From positions 1 through 53,024 of the forward strand of contig JAAVTG010000328.1 of assembly GCA_011947345.1 (NCBI GenBank): a DNA stretch of 53,024 nt. The letters run 5' to 3'. The notes under the pieces were generated by a model. That model was given only the letters and a program-made list of their open reading frames with translations. It did no database searches and was not told the DNA's origin. The translations under genes were made by a program, and so were the position numbers. Of this stretch, positions 1-9,119 are shown piece after piece (the first letter of the stretch is position 1; every line of letters begins with the position of its first letter). Source of the DNA: Phytophthora quininea (Eukaryota; Oomycota; Peronosporomycetes; Peronosporales; Peronosporaceae).

Positions 1-180
1 AAATGGCCGGAAATGCAACAGTAAACACGCCGTCTTCGAGAACCACACAAGAGCTAAAGAGATCAAGGCAAGAGTTGGTTAAGCGATTCCTACTAGTAAT
101 CAACAATTTATTGAGGTGTGTTTGCCTGTGTGTTGTCTACCGCGATGTTCATCTCGCCGGTACTATCGTCCGCTCCCGAC

Positions 181-2244
181 TTAGTAGCTGCTGTCGTCGA
201 AGTGGTCGGCCGTCATGACCTTGGACCACGCCGACGCGAACACGTGCTTGAACACGCCCTCCTCGGACGCGAACAGCTGCACGGCCTCCTTCAGCTCGGG
301 CGCCTCCAGCAGAGCCACGTCCGTGTCCAGCACGAACACGTCCTTGCCCTCGGCCTTGTACTCCTTCTCGGACACGAGCGTCCACGTCTCGTTCAGCAGC
401 ACCTGGAAGTACTCGTTCGAGAGCGTCAGCGAGTTGTTGCTGTACGAGCCGCTGTAGCCCAGCGCCTTCTGCTGCGCCACGCTGCGCGGTCGGCCCGCCA
501 GCGCCACCGCCTCGTACGGGGACACGCCCAGGATCTTGATGTTGTCGCGCACGGCGATCAGCGTCGTGTTGTAGTACTCGCGCGGCGCCAGGATCTCCGA
601 GTTGCTCCCGTCCGCGGCGTCCGTGCGGCCGCCCAGGAAGTCGATCGTCACGTTGCCCGCAGCCTCCTCGAGCGCCACCTGGCCCGCCAGCACGATCAGG
701 TCGGCCGTCGACAGCGTCGGGTACGACTCCTTGACCGGCTCCAGTGCCGAGATGATCTTGTCCACGCCCGCGTTCACCGGCCAGTCCTTCTGCGGCGAGA
801 AGCGGATCTTGGCGCCGTTGCAGCCGCCCGCGTAATCCGTGATGCGGAACGTTGACGCGCACTGCCACGCCGCATGCACGAACAGCGCGCCGTTGTACGG
901 GGTGCCGTCGCTGGCCACGTCGCTCGTCAGGCCCTCCACCGACGTGTTCAGCAGCGCGCGGATGTCCGAGCGCACGGCGTCGAAGTCCGACAGCTTGCCG
1001 GGCGTCGGCGGCAGCGGGTTCTGGAACGGCTGCGCCGGCGGCACGTCGTTGCCGCGGCAGCGCGCCACCGGGCCCAGGTCGCGCGACATGAGCTTGTACC
1101 AGGCGTGCGAGAAGGCCTCCTCCAGACTGGTTAGGTTGGCCGCGAACTCGTTCGAGATGTTGAGGTAGCTCGCGTCGTGCAGCAGCGCGATGTCGGCCGT
1201 CAGCATGCGCACGGGCGGCGTCGTGTCGGGCACCGGGCGCCACTGGTTGTGGCCGCCGGGGCCCTCGAACTTCTCCCACTGGAACCCGGTGAGGCCCTTG
1301 AAGTAGCCGTTGCCCCACTTGGTCGGCGTGAACGTCCACGAGCCCTCGAAGCCGCTCGTGAACGTGTTGTTGCCCTTGCCTTTGAGCGCGCCGTCGCCGC
1401 AGGTGCCCGGCCACGGGTTCAGCGGGTCCTGGATGGGGTCGGGGCCGGCGCCTGTCGGGCACGCGCCGTGGGTCTTGCCGAAGGCGTGGCCGCCGCCGAT
1501 CAGCGCCACCGTCTCACGGTCGTTCATGCCCATGCGCTCGAACGTGTCGCGCACGTCTAGCACCGACAGCGCCGGGTCGGGCACGCCCATGGGGCCCTCC
1601 GGGTTCACGTAGATGAGGCCCATGGTGGTGGGGCCCAGCGGCTCCTTGCACTGGCCGTCCACGGCGCACGGCGCCACGCTCTCCTGCTCGGGCGTCGGGC
1701 CCAGCTGCAGGCTGCTCGTGCCGTCGGCGTCGTCGCGGCGGCCGCCGCAGAAGCCCAGCACAGGGCCACCCATGCTCTCGATAGCCACGTTGCCCGACAG
1801 CACGATGAGGTCGCCCCACGACAGCGCGTCGCCGTACTTGAGCTTGATGGGCTGCAGCAGGTCTAGCGCCTTGTCCAGGTTGGTGTTGTCGGCCCAGCCG
1901 CGCTCCGGCAAGAACCGGATGCGGCCGCCGTCGCAGCCTCCGCGGCCGTCGGCGCGGCGGTACGAGCCGTTGCAGTGCCAGGCGAGGCGGATGAAGAGCC
2001 CGCCGTAGTGGCCGAAGTCGGCCGGCCAGAAGTCCTGCGAGTCCGTCATCAGGTGCAGCAGGTCCTCCTTGACGAGGTTGTAGTCGATCACGTCACAGCT
2101 CTGCGCGGCGTAGAGCTCGCTCGAGATCTGGCGGTCCACTTGGTGCACGGCGGCCACCGAGTCGTAGCCGAACGGGCAGCTGGCCGCGTTGGCGGTGGAG
2201 AGGCCCGCGAGCGCGGCGACGAAGGCGGCGAGGCGGACGTTCAT
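181..2244 (-). CDS. katG: Secreted catalase-peroxidase (KatG2-like), copy 1
   Basis: Intact 687-residue catalase-peroxidase that breaks down hydrogen peroxide by catalatic and peroxidatic routes, probably outside the cell. Residues 1-20 form a signal peptide ending LSTANA. The distal heme pocket RLAWH lies at 86-90 (Arg86, Trp89, His90). Tyr212 (in IYVNPEGP) and Met238 (in FERMGMND) sit where KatG builds its Met-Tyr-Trp adduct, and the proximal His253 lies in GGHAFGKTHG. Spacing among these residues matches bacterial KatG to within one residue. The C-terminal half is the usual non-catalytic second domain. The protein is secreted like fungal KatG2, and the family is classically bacterial, so ancient transfer is likely but not shown here. 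It differs from copy 2 at residue 684 (Asp here, Ala there). No introns. Confidence 0.95.
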   Translation of the reverse strand: MNVRLAAFVAALAGLSTANAASCPFGYDSVAAVHQVDRQISSELYAAQSCDVIDYNLVKEDLLHLMTDSQDFWPADFGHYGGLFIRLAWHCNGSYRRADGRGGCDGGRIRFLPERGWADNTNLDKALDLLQPIKLKYGDALSWGDLIVLSGNVAIESMGGPVLGFCGGRRDDADGTSSLQLGPTPEQESVAPCAVDGQCKEPLGPTTMGLIYVNPEGPMGVPDPALSVLDVRDTFERMGMNDRETVALIGGGHAFGKTHGACPTGAGPDPIQDPLNPWPGTCGDGALKGKGNNTFTSGFEGSWTFTPTKWGNGYFKGLTGFQWEKFEGPGGHNQWRPVPDTTPPVRMLTADIALLHDASYLNISNEFAANLTSLEEAFSHAWYKLMSRDLGPVARCRGNDVPPAQPFQNPLPPTPGKLSDFDAVRSDIRALLNTSVEGLTSDVASDGTPYNGALFVHAAWQCASTFRITDYAGGCNGAKIRFSPQKDWPVNAGVDKIISALEPVKESYPTLSTADLIVLAGQVALEEAAGNVTIDFLGGRTDAADGSNSEILAPREYYNTTLIAVRDNIKILGVSPYEAVALAGRPRSVAQQKALGYSGSYSNNSLTLSNEYFQVLLNETWTLVSEKEYKAEGKDVFVLDTDVALLEAPELKEAVQLFASEEGVFKHVFASAWSKVMTADHFDDSSY

Positions 2245-2265
2245 CTTGACGCGTAGGCTCCAAGG

Positions 2266-2282
2266 TGGATTGGAAAGTGAGG
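2266..2282 (-). promoter_or_regulatory. Initiator-like core promoter of katG copy 1
   Basis: On the minus strand, TCACTTTCCAATC lies about 24-36 bases before the KatG ATG. It resembles the oomycete initiator plus flanking element (TCATTYY then CAWTTT), with C for T at the fourth base. The same sequence precedes copy 2, because it lies inside the inverted repeat. The repeat ends only a few bases further upstream, so the two copies share a core promoter but not distal control sequence. Confidence 0.4.
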
Positions 2283-3756
2283 TGTGTACATGTAGTGCTT
2301 TCTCACTATCGATTCAGTGTCGATTTTGGTGGTCATGCCTGGAAAGGCACCGCATCGACAGAAGCGTCGGTAGGACAACGAGGTTTTCAATCGAAAGCCG
2401 GGCGGTCGGACATCGGGTTCTGGTGGAGTCAAGGACGCTGAAGCGATTGGACAGCGGTTGGGATGGGATAGCCTTGCGGTTAAACGGTGCAAATCTTGGT
2501 GAAGTAACTACTAGTAGTATTGGTGAAGTCTCTAAAGGATACGATTCAACGCAGGATAAGACATGGACCATCAGAATTACAGTAATTCGACCGTGACGTC
2601 CCGCCTCGAAGTGTGCTTGTCAGTGAGTGACACTTTGGAGGAAGGTTTGAGTAGATCTGTTCCATGGCGCTCGCCCAGCATTTCTGGTGCCTTGCCCAAA
2701 TGGGGGACTTCTTGCACAGCCATTAGTCTGCCGACGACGACAGTACAGGATGATGGCCAACGTTTAAGTGATCAAGAACTCTCGGTAAAGACACTCACGC
2801 GCGCACCGGACAAATCAAAATGGCTATGACGAGAACATGGAGAGCGGCCGATCTCCCGTTTCGGAGCTCGACTCGCCAGGAAAATGGATCGTCAGCGCTG
2901 CCGTCTCTACTTGTTCTGGCTGAACAAACTGGTATCGAAAGCTGGCTTCTCGAGCGTGTAGACCTGTTCGAACCGAATGCTTTTACCGCTTACGGGATGC
3001 CGGTACAGCACTACGACGACACCGGCACAGGGATTGAGAATTGCTCTCCATGGGCTGGGACGCCACGTGAGGATTCGATCCGATGGAGCCGTTGGCTACT
3101 GTTCAAGCGAGCCACTTCATCCTTGGAAGCTACCCTGACGGCAGCATTCCGGTGGAATGGCTCAATATTTTGACAGCTTGATAGACTTGCTGTTCGCAAC
3201 TGCGCGCCTGCTACACTTTTCAAGAAATCCATTGCTTGACCGGGCAGTACCAGATACTTTGAAGGCTCGAACCGGAGTACGGTGGAAATGCTCGCTTCCC
3301 GTTGAATCAGGAGCCGGCAGCAGCGGCAAAATACACGCGAGTAGCAAGCAGCCACAGCCCAAGCATTCGTTGCAAACTGATGATTTCTGGTGCGAAAGTC
3401 AACTAAAAACGTGCCCCGAATCAAAGTGGACGCCAAGCTTGAACCAAAATGGATTGCCTGCGATTTGGCACTGTCCTCGCTGTCCTCACCGTCCATAATC
3501 CGTCGGACACTTGACCACAAGCCTTGCAGTCTCTGCACGAGGTTGTGGATCCCGCCCGCTTGTAATCAGCGACACTCTAAAAGTCTGCTTGCTTTGCAAG
3601 TTGCCAGTCGTCGCTCGTTCCGTGGGTCCGGCCAAGATTTGTCCCAACAGGCGTAAAGGTACCTGGAATCCCACCGCCGCGGGATTAATCAACTCAGAGC
3701 CCCGTCAACTCAGCCCCGTTCCCTTCAACATCCTCAATGCACCTGCAGGACGATCG
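2283..3756. other. Spacer between the two katG genes
   Basis: This 1.47-kb unique segment lies between the divergent KatG genes and should carry the upstream control regions of both. The longest open frame is 3538-3011 on the minus strand (175 residues), with no family resemblance I recognise. Plus-strand frames around 2820-3173 are also open but unrecognised. I see no transposon ends or RNA gene. Confidence 0.5.
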
Positions 3757-3757
3757 C

Positions 3758-3774
3758 CTCACTTTCCAATCCAC
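3758..3774 (+). promoter_or_regulatory. Initiator-like core promoter of katG copy 2
   Basis: TCACTTTCCAATC 24-36 bases before the ATG matches the oomycete initiator pattern except for one base. It is identical to the element before copy 1. Confidence 0.4.
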
Positions 3775-3794
3775 CTTGGAGCCTACGCGTCAAG

Positions 3795-5858
3795 ATGAAC
3801 GTCCGCCTCGCCGCCTTCGTCGCCGCGCTCGCGGGCCTCTCCACCGCCAACGCGGCCAGCTGCCCGTTCGGCTACGACTCGGTGGCCGCCGTGCACCAAG
3901 TGGACCGCCAGATCTCGAGCGAGCTCTACGCCGCGCAGAGCTGTGACGTGATCGACTACAACCTCGTCAAGGAGGACCTGCTGCACCTGATGACGGACTC
4001 GCAGGACTTCTGGCCGGCCGACTTCGGCCACTACGGCGGGCTCTTCATCCGCCTCGCCTGGCACTGCAACGGCTCGTACCGCCGCGCCGACGGCCGCGGA
4101 GGCTGCGACGGCGGCCGCATCCGGTTCTTGCCGGAGCGCGGCTGGGCCGACAACACCAACCTGGACAAGGCGCTGGACCTGCTGCAGCCCATCAAGCTCA
4201 AGTACGGCGACGCGCTGTCGTGGGGCGACCTCATCGTGCTGTCGGGCAACGTGGCTATCGAGAGCATGGGTGGCCCTGTGCTGGGCTTCTGCGGCGGCCG
4301 CCGCGACGACGCCGACGGCACGAGCAGCCTGCAGCTGGGCCCGACGCCCGAGCAGGAGAGCGTGGCGCCGTGCGCCGTGGACGGCCAGTGCAAGGAGCCG
4401 CTGGGCCCCACCACCATGGGCCTCATCTACGTGAACCCGGAGGGCCCCATGGGCGTGCCCGACCCGGCGCTGTCGGTGCTGGACGTGCGCGACACGTTCG
4501 AGCGCATGGGCATGAACGACCGTGAGACGGTGGCGCTGATCGGCGGCGGCCACGCCTTCGGCAAGACCCACGGCGCGTGCCCGACAGGCGCCGGCCCCGA
4601 CCCCATCCAGGACCCGCTGAACCCGTGGCCGGGCACCTGCGGCGACGGCGCGCTCAAAGGCAAGGGCAACAACACGTTCACGAGCGGCTTCGAGGGCTCG
4701 TGGACGTTCACGCCGACCAAGTGGGGCAACGGCTACTTCAAGGGCCTCACCGGGTTCCAGTGGGAGAAGTTCGAGGGCCCCGGCGGCCACAACCAGTGGC
4801 GCCCGGTGCCCGACACGACGCCGCCCGTGCGCATGCTGACGGCCGACATCGCGCTGCTGCACGACGCGAGCTACCTCAACATCTCGAACGAGTTCGCGGC
4901 CAACCTAACCAGTCTGGAGGAGGCCTTCTCGCACGCCTGGTACAAGCTCATGTCGCGCGACCTGGGCCCGGTGGCGCGCTGCCGCGGCAACGACGTGCCG
5001 CCGGCGCAGCCGTTCCAGAACCCGCTGCCGCCGACGCCCGGCAAGCTGTCGGACTTCGACGCCGTGCGCTCGGACATCCGCGCGCTGCTGAACACGTCGG
5101 TGGAGGGCCTGACGAGCGACGTGGCCAGCGACGGCACCCCGTACAACGGCGCGCTGTTCGTGCATGCGGCGTGGCAGTGCGCGTCAACGTTCCGCATCAC
5201 GGATTACGCGGGCGGCTGCAACGGCGCCAAGATCCGCTTCTCGCCGCAGAAGGACTGGCCGGTGAACGCGGGCGTGGACAAGATCATCTCGGCACTGGAG
5301 CCGGTCAAGGAGTCGTACCCGACGCTGTCGACGGCCGACCTGATCGTGCTGGCGGGCCAGGTGGCGCTCGAGGAGGCTGCGGGCAACGTGACGATCGACT
5401 TCCTGGGCGGCCGCACGGACGCCGCGGACGGGAGCAACTCGGAGATCCTGGCGCCGCGCGAGTACTACAACACGACGCTGATCGCCGTGCGCGACAACAT
5501 CAAGATCCTGGGCGTGTCCCCGTACGAGGCGGTGGCGCTGGCGGGCCGACCGCGCAGCGTGGCGCAGCAGAAGGCGCTGGGCTACAGCGGCTCGTACAGC
5601 AACAACTCGCTGACGCTCTCGAACGAGTACTTCCAGGTGCTGCTGAACGAGACGTGGACGCTCGTGTCCGAGAAGGAGTACAAGGCCGAGGGCAAGGACG
5701 TGTTCGTGCTGGACACGGACGTGGCTCTGCTGGAGGCGCCCGAGCTGAAGGAGGCCGTGCAGCTGTTCGCGTCCGAGGAGGGCGTGTTCAAGCACGTGTT
5801 CGCGTCGGCGTGGTCCAAGGTCATGACGGCCGACCACTTCGACGCCAGCAGCTACTAA
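3795..5858 (+). CDS. katG: Secreted catalase-peroxidase (KatG2-like), copy 2
   Basis: Intact 687-residue secreted catalase-peroxidase with all the catalytic features of copy 1: signal peptide 1-20, RLAWH at 86-90, Tyr212, Met238 and proximal His253. The only amino-acid difference I found is Ala684 in place of Asp684, four residues from the end. At least two third-position differences exist (Leu CTG here, CTA in copy 1). Such low divergence over 2.2 kb implies a recent duplication or ongoing gene conversion. Transcription runs away from copy 1. The 3' flank has an AATAAA at about 5928. The GST cluster follows 0.5 kb downstream on the opposite strand. Confidence 0.95.
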   Translation: MNVRLAAFVAALAGLSTANAASCPFGYDSVAAVHQVDRQISSELYAAQSCDVIDYNLVKEDLLHLMTDSQDFWPADFGHYGGLFIRLAWHCNGSYRRADGRGGCDGGRIRFLPERGWADNTNLDKALDLLQPIKLKYGDALSWGDLIVLSGNVAIESMGGPVLGFCGGRRDDADGTSSLQLGPTPEQESVAPCAVDGQCKEPLGPTTMGLIYVNPEGPMGVPDPALSVLDVRDTFERMGMNDRETVALIGGGHAFGKTHGACPTGAGPDPIQDPLNPWPGTCGDGALKGKGNNTFTSGFEGSWTFTPTKWGNGYFKGLTGFQWEKFEGPGGHNQWRPVPDTTPPVRMLTADIALLHDASYLNISNEFAANLTSLEEAFSHAWYKLMSRDLGPVARCRGNDVPPAQPFQNPLPPTPGKLSDFDAVRSDIRALLNTSVEGLTSDVASDGTPYNGALFVHAAWQCASTFRITDYAGGCNGAKIRFSPQKDWPVNAGVDKIISALEPVKESYPTLSTADLIVLAGQVALEEAAGNVTIDFLGGRTDAADGSNSEILAPREYYNTTLIAVRDNIKILGVSPYEAVALAGRPRSVAQQKALGYSGSYSNNSLTLSNEYFQVLLNETWTLVSEKEYKAEGKDVFVLDTDVALLEAPELKEAVQLFASEEGVFKHVFASAWSKVMTADHFDASSY

Positions 5859-5969
5859 GTCGGGAGCGGACGATAGTACCGGCGAGATGAACCTCGCGGT
5901 AGACAACACACAGGCAAACACACCTCAATAAATTGTTGATTACTAGTAGGAATCGCTTAACCATCTCCT

Positions 5970-6469
5970 GCCATTGCGTTGTAGAAGCTTCGTTTGTCCA
6001 CCTTCAGTGGTTGCAAACATTTCCTCTAGCAGCCAACGTTGCGAAATGTCTTCGACGACGCGTTCAATCCCTTCGTTGGATATTCGAATAGATATCGGGG
6101 TTTCCAGATTGGCTGTTAAGGATCACTCAATCACAAGTCAAGCCTCAAGAACAAGTCCTGAAGGAATTCGACCAAGTAGGATAGATTTGTAGCAGCATTC
6201 GTAGTTTTGCGCGCTCGGCATCGATAGCCTCGCCCGCGAACCCACTACACCACACCGGGGCCGCCTCAACAAGTCTTTGACTTGCCAAGGCACTCGGCTC
6301 CTAACCTACGTGTCCCCCATTGAAGATCCGTAGAGCAAATGGAAACGTTTGTCCACCTTCAGTGGTTGCTAACGGAATTGTCTTCCCAATATGAACTTCA
6401 ACTATCAGCGTGAAGAAGGCGCAAGAGTGTTTTCTTGTATTTACAGCAATTACAGACTGTGGAAGCAGC
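5970..6469. other. Non-coding gap with a 24-nt direct repeat
   Basis: No gene is recognisable between the 3' end of katG copy 2 and the 3' end of the first GST. Identical 24-nt segments occur at 5991-6014 and 6346-6369, about 355 bp apart. An A-box-like TGGTGTAGTGGG on the minus strand near 6241-6262 lacks a matching B box. Confidence 0.5.
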
Positions 6470-7066
6470 TTACTTGGAGAGGTAGGCGGCGATCTTGGGC
6501 TCGGCCTTGACATTGCCGAGGACAGCCGCCAGTTTGGAGGACGCGTCCAGAGAGAAGTCCGGAACCCCCACGTAATCTTGTTGTCGACAAAGTCGAGCAG
6601 CTGCAGGTCGGCGTACGAGATCTTGTCGCCGAGGATGAACTTGCCCGCCACCATCTTCTCCAGCGCGGCGAGGTACCGGGGCACCGTTTCTTCGATGAAC
6701 ACTTTCTTGAGCTCCGCCTTCCTGGCCTCGTCCTGGGTCTTGAACATGAACTCGACAAAGGGCCCTCCAGGTCGCCCAGCGAGCACGAGAACATGTCGGC
6801 CTTCAGCGCTTCGACAGCGTCGGTCGGGTACACACCCGCCAGCTTGGCGGCGTAGCGAACAATCGCCATGCTTTGCGCGTAGACCGCGCCGTCCAGCTCG
6901 AGGACCGGCACCTGGCCGAAGGGCAGCGACGGTTTGAGCGCCGCGAAGTCGGCGTGGCCGATGCGCTCGTCCTCGAACTTGATGCCGCCATAGGCGAAGA
7001 TCAAACGCGGAGCTCAGCACGGCCCTTGCCGTCGAAGTAAGTGAGCTTGAGCTGGGGCTGGGTCAT
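6470..7066 (-). CDS. Glutathione S-transferase 1, frame broken three times
   Basis: This encodes a cytosolic sigma/alpha-like GST of about 200 residues, which would conjugate glutathione to electrophiles. The start is MTQPQLKLTYF, with the likely catalytic Tyr in LTYF. The thioredoxin-like domain contains FGQVPVLELDG and the glutathione-binding QSMAIVRYAAK motif, and the helical domain ends AAYLSK. The reading frame breaks near 7006, 6773 and 6567, and each break is repaired by one extra base, the last at a run of five G. It is about 56% GC and very similar to GST 3. Because single-copy essential genes in this window show the same one-base losses, assembly error is at least as likely as true decay. 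Confidence 0.8.
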
Positions 7067-7353
7067 TGAGACTTGGTGTTTGGTTGGTGCTTGGTCAATT
7101 CAAGAGTGAACCGTTTTGGATCTCCTCACCTCACTAGTGATAAAACCGCTTGCTCCTCACACCCCTCCACCGGAACGCGTCTTTCGAGTTTAGCACGTGG
7201 TAGTTGGGGCAGTTGATGCATCAACGAGCACAAGGATCCGCAAATTACGGGACGCTGCGGAGCGCTGTCCCTGCAATGACTTTGATGCAGTCAACTTCTA
7301 GAACACCCGGCAATGCTGTGTACATTCATCTTAGCAAAACTCTCTGCTATCCT

Positions 7354-8042
7354 TTACGTGTGCTTGGCCAGATAGGCCGCGATCTTCTCGTTGGTCTTCA
7401 CCTTCTCCACCAACGTCGTGAGCTTCGGGTACGCCGTCAGCGAAAAGCTGTCAAAGTTGCTCAGTCCGTTCGTCACCACGTCGAACGTCTGCAGATCGGC
7501 GTACGACATCTTGTCGCTGAGGTAGAAGGGGCCTTGCTCCACGAACCCTTCCAGCAGCGTGAGTGTCTTTGGCACGAGCTCCTCCAGAAGCTTCTTTGTC
7601 TTCTCGGCCTTGATGGCCTCGTCTGGGGCGCGGTACGCGATCTCCGAGATGAGCGACTTGACGTCGATCAGCGACTCGGACACCATGTCGACGCGCAGAC
7701 ACTGGAGCGGGTCCTGCGGATACAAACCCGTGATCTTGGCGGCGTACCGGGCGATGGCCATGCTCTGGCTGTAGGTGGTGTTGTCCACCTGCAGCACCGG
7801 CACTGGCCTAACGGCAGCGTCGGCTTGATCTTGAGGAACGCGTCGCGGTCCAGCCGCTCGTCCTCGAACGAGACGTTACCTGCCGTCAGGATCAGGCGCG
7901 AGAGCTCGGCGCGGCCGGCGCCGGCGAAATACGTGATCTTGAGCGACTTGGGCGCCATCCAGAACGCCACCTGCGGCGTGAAGTAGTTGTGGTACAGCGC
8001 CACTAGCACGGCGGTCATCGCCACGAGCCCGAACTGCTTCAT
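7354..8042 (-). CDS. Membrane-anchored glutathione S-transferase 2, one frameshift
   Basis: This GST has an extra N-terminal segment of about 30 residues (MKQFGLVAMTAVLVALYHNY...) that reads as an uncleaved signal or membrane anchor before the usual KITYFAGAGRAELSR start. The catalytic Tyr is in ITYF, the glutathione-site motif is QSMAIARYAAK, and the C-terminal domain ends AAYLAKHT. The frame shifts once near 7803 between PTLPLGQ and PVLQV, and one additional G restores it. With that correction the protein is about 228 residues. It lies head to head with GST 3, with about 220 bp between the starts. Membrane or endomembrane placement is inferred from the hydrophobic segment only. Confidence 0.82.
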
Positions 8043-8262
8043 GAGGGTTCAAGTCAAATCCACAAGTGGGGCGATCTTCGAGGGGGTGATGCTTTACAAA
8101 TACCAAGTACAAGTCTGATACTACTGTAAAGTACCCCATAATCAGCCTGTTTTGTATCTTTTGGTATCCATCATCGCAGTCACCGCATCATCCCGCCGCT
8201 GCAGGCGCTGGTCCCTTCGTGCGCGTTGCCAACCATTTTCGATCCTTCCTCGCTCTGCAACC

Positions 8263-8865
8263 ATGACCCCGCAATTGAAGCTCACGTATTTCCACCTGCC
8301 TGCTCGCTGCGAGCTCGCACGTCTCGTGCTCACCTACGGCAAGGTGCCGTTCGAGGACCACCGCATCGCCGGCGCCGAGTGGAAGCAGCTCAAGCCCACG
8401 ACGCCGCTGGGCAAGCTGCCGATCCTCGAGATGGACGGCGCCATGTACTGCCAGAGCATGGCCATCGCCCGCTACGGCGCCAAGCTCGGCGGGCTCTACC
8501 CAACTGACCCGGTCGAGAGTCTGCTGGTTGACATGATCTCGGAGACCCTGCACGAGCTGTTCGAGGACTACGTCGATATCTGCTTCCACGAGAAGGACGA
8601 GGACAAGAAGACCGAGAAGACCACCAAGTTTCTTAACGAGGCGCTGCCATTCAAGTTCGACGCGCTCACCAAGATGATCAAGGGCGACTACTTTGCGGGA
8701 GACAAGGCCACACTCGCAGACATCCAGCTGTTCGACCTCATCGAGAACCCGCTCAAGAGGTCCATCCCTGGCTTCTCTGCTTCGCCGTACCCGGAGTTGG
8801 AGGCGATCTCGAACCGTATCAAGGCGAACCCTGACATTGCTGCATATATGGATGAATATCGTTAA
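8263..8865 (+). CDS. Glutathione S-transferase 3, intact
   Basis: Complete 200-residue GST. I chose the ATG at 8263 because MTPQLKLTYFHLPARCELARL aligns with the N termini of the two neighbouring GSTs, although the frame is open further upstream. Tyr9 in LTYF is the likely catalytic residue. LGKLPILEMDG forms the cis-Pro region, QSMAIARYGAK the glutathione gamma-glutamyl site, and a helical domain follows (GDYFAGDKATLADIQLFD). The motif pattern fits sigma-type soluble GSTs. CCATTTTC at about 8232 resembles the oomycete CAWTTT flanking promoter element. The stop codon lies 3 bp from the first CTCCGACC motif of the Crypton region. Confidence 0.92.
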   Translation: MTPQLKLTYFHLPARCELARLVLTYGKVPFEDHRIAGAEWKQLKPTTPLGKLPILEMDGAMYCQSMAIARYGAKLGGLYPTDPVESLLVDMISETLHELFEDYVDICFHEKDEDKKTEKTTKFLNEALPFKFDALTKMIKGDYFAGDKATLADIQLFDLIENPLKRSIPGFSASPYPELEAISNRIKANPDIAAYMDEYR

Positions 8866-9008
8866 ATCTCCGACCGTACTAGAACTCACTATCAAAGCTA
8901 TTGACCAATCAGAGTGTTGCATCCGAGTTTTAACGAATCATATCGATATCCACCTCCCTTTTGGCCAATCACAGGGCAGGTACGCTTGTAATGGCTGTCC
9001 AGCCGCAG

Positions 9009-9029
9009 CTCCGACATATCGGGTCGGAG
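9009..9029. promoter_or_regulatory. Palindromic site, possible recombinase target
   Basis: CTCCGAC, seven bases, then GTCGGAG: two 7-bp inverted arms around a 7-bp centre. This geometry is like the core sites of tyrosine recombinases. It lies about 90 bp before the recombinase ORF. The 10-mer CGGGTCGGAG on its right side recurs at 12526-12535. Function is inferred. Confidence 0.35.
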
Positions 9030-9067
9030 GCCCCCTCTGTTATTGATATGTCCATACAAATGCCAAC

Positions 9068-9081
9068 TCATTCACATATTT
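9068..9081 (+). promoter_or_regulatory. Oomycete initiator-like element before the recombinase ORF
   Basis: TCATTCA followed directly by CATATTT fits the oomycete initiator plus CAWTTT-type flanking element, 52 bases before the ATG at 9120. Two CCAAT boxes (near 8903 and 8963) lie further upstream. Confidence 0.45.
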
Positions 9082-9119
9082 CCTGAATAACACGAAAACT
9101 CCGACCTCTCCGACCCAAG

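Larger units (their letters stand above)
70..2282 (-). repeat. Arm 1 of katG inverted duplication
   Basis: This 2.2-kb arm is an almost perfect inverted copy of 3757-5969. It contains the whole KatG coding region, 38 bp upstream of its ATG and about 110 bp of 3' flank. Identity stops abruptly on the promoter side just past the likely initiator and fades on the 3' side near position 70. The differences I found by eye are two synonymous changes, one replacement near the C terminus, and a few in the 3' flank. The arms are separated by 1474 bp. Confidence 0.95.
3757..5969 (+). repeat. Arm 2 of katG inverted duplication
   Basis: Inverted partner of 70-2282 with the same length (2213 bp). It begins 38 bp before the ATG of copy 2 and ends where the 3' flanks diverge, after a shared AATAAA-containing segment near 5927-5933. 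Confidence 0.95.

Noticed and set aside
118..1462. Long open frames overlapping katG copy 1 on both strands (245 and 437 residues)
   Set aside because: They are shadows of a GC-rich gene; Arg/Ala/Gly-rich composition and exact mirroring in copy 2 show no independent coding.
3011..3538. 175-residue ORF between the katG genes
   Set aside because: No ATG-promoter context, no recognised motif, and other frames are equally open; kept only as part of the spacer.
6206..6270. tRNA-like A box on the minus strand
   Set aside because: TGGTGTAGTGGG fits an A box but no B box or cloverleaf follows.
6470..7066. GST 1 as a definite pseudogene
   Set aside because: All three breaks are single-base losses like those in essential genes in this window, so error cannot be excluded.
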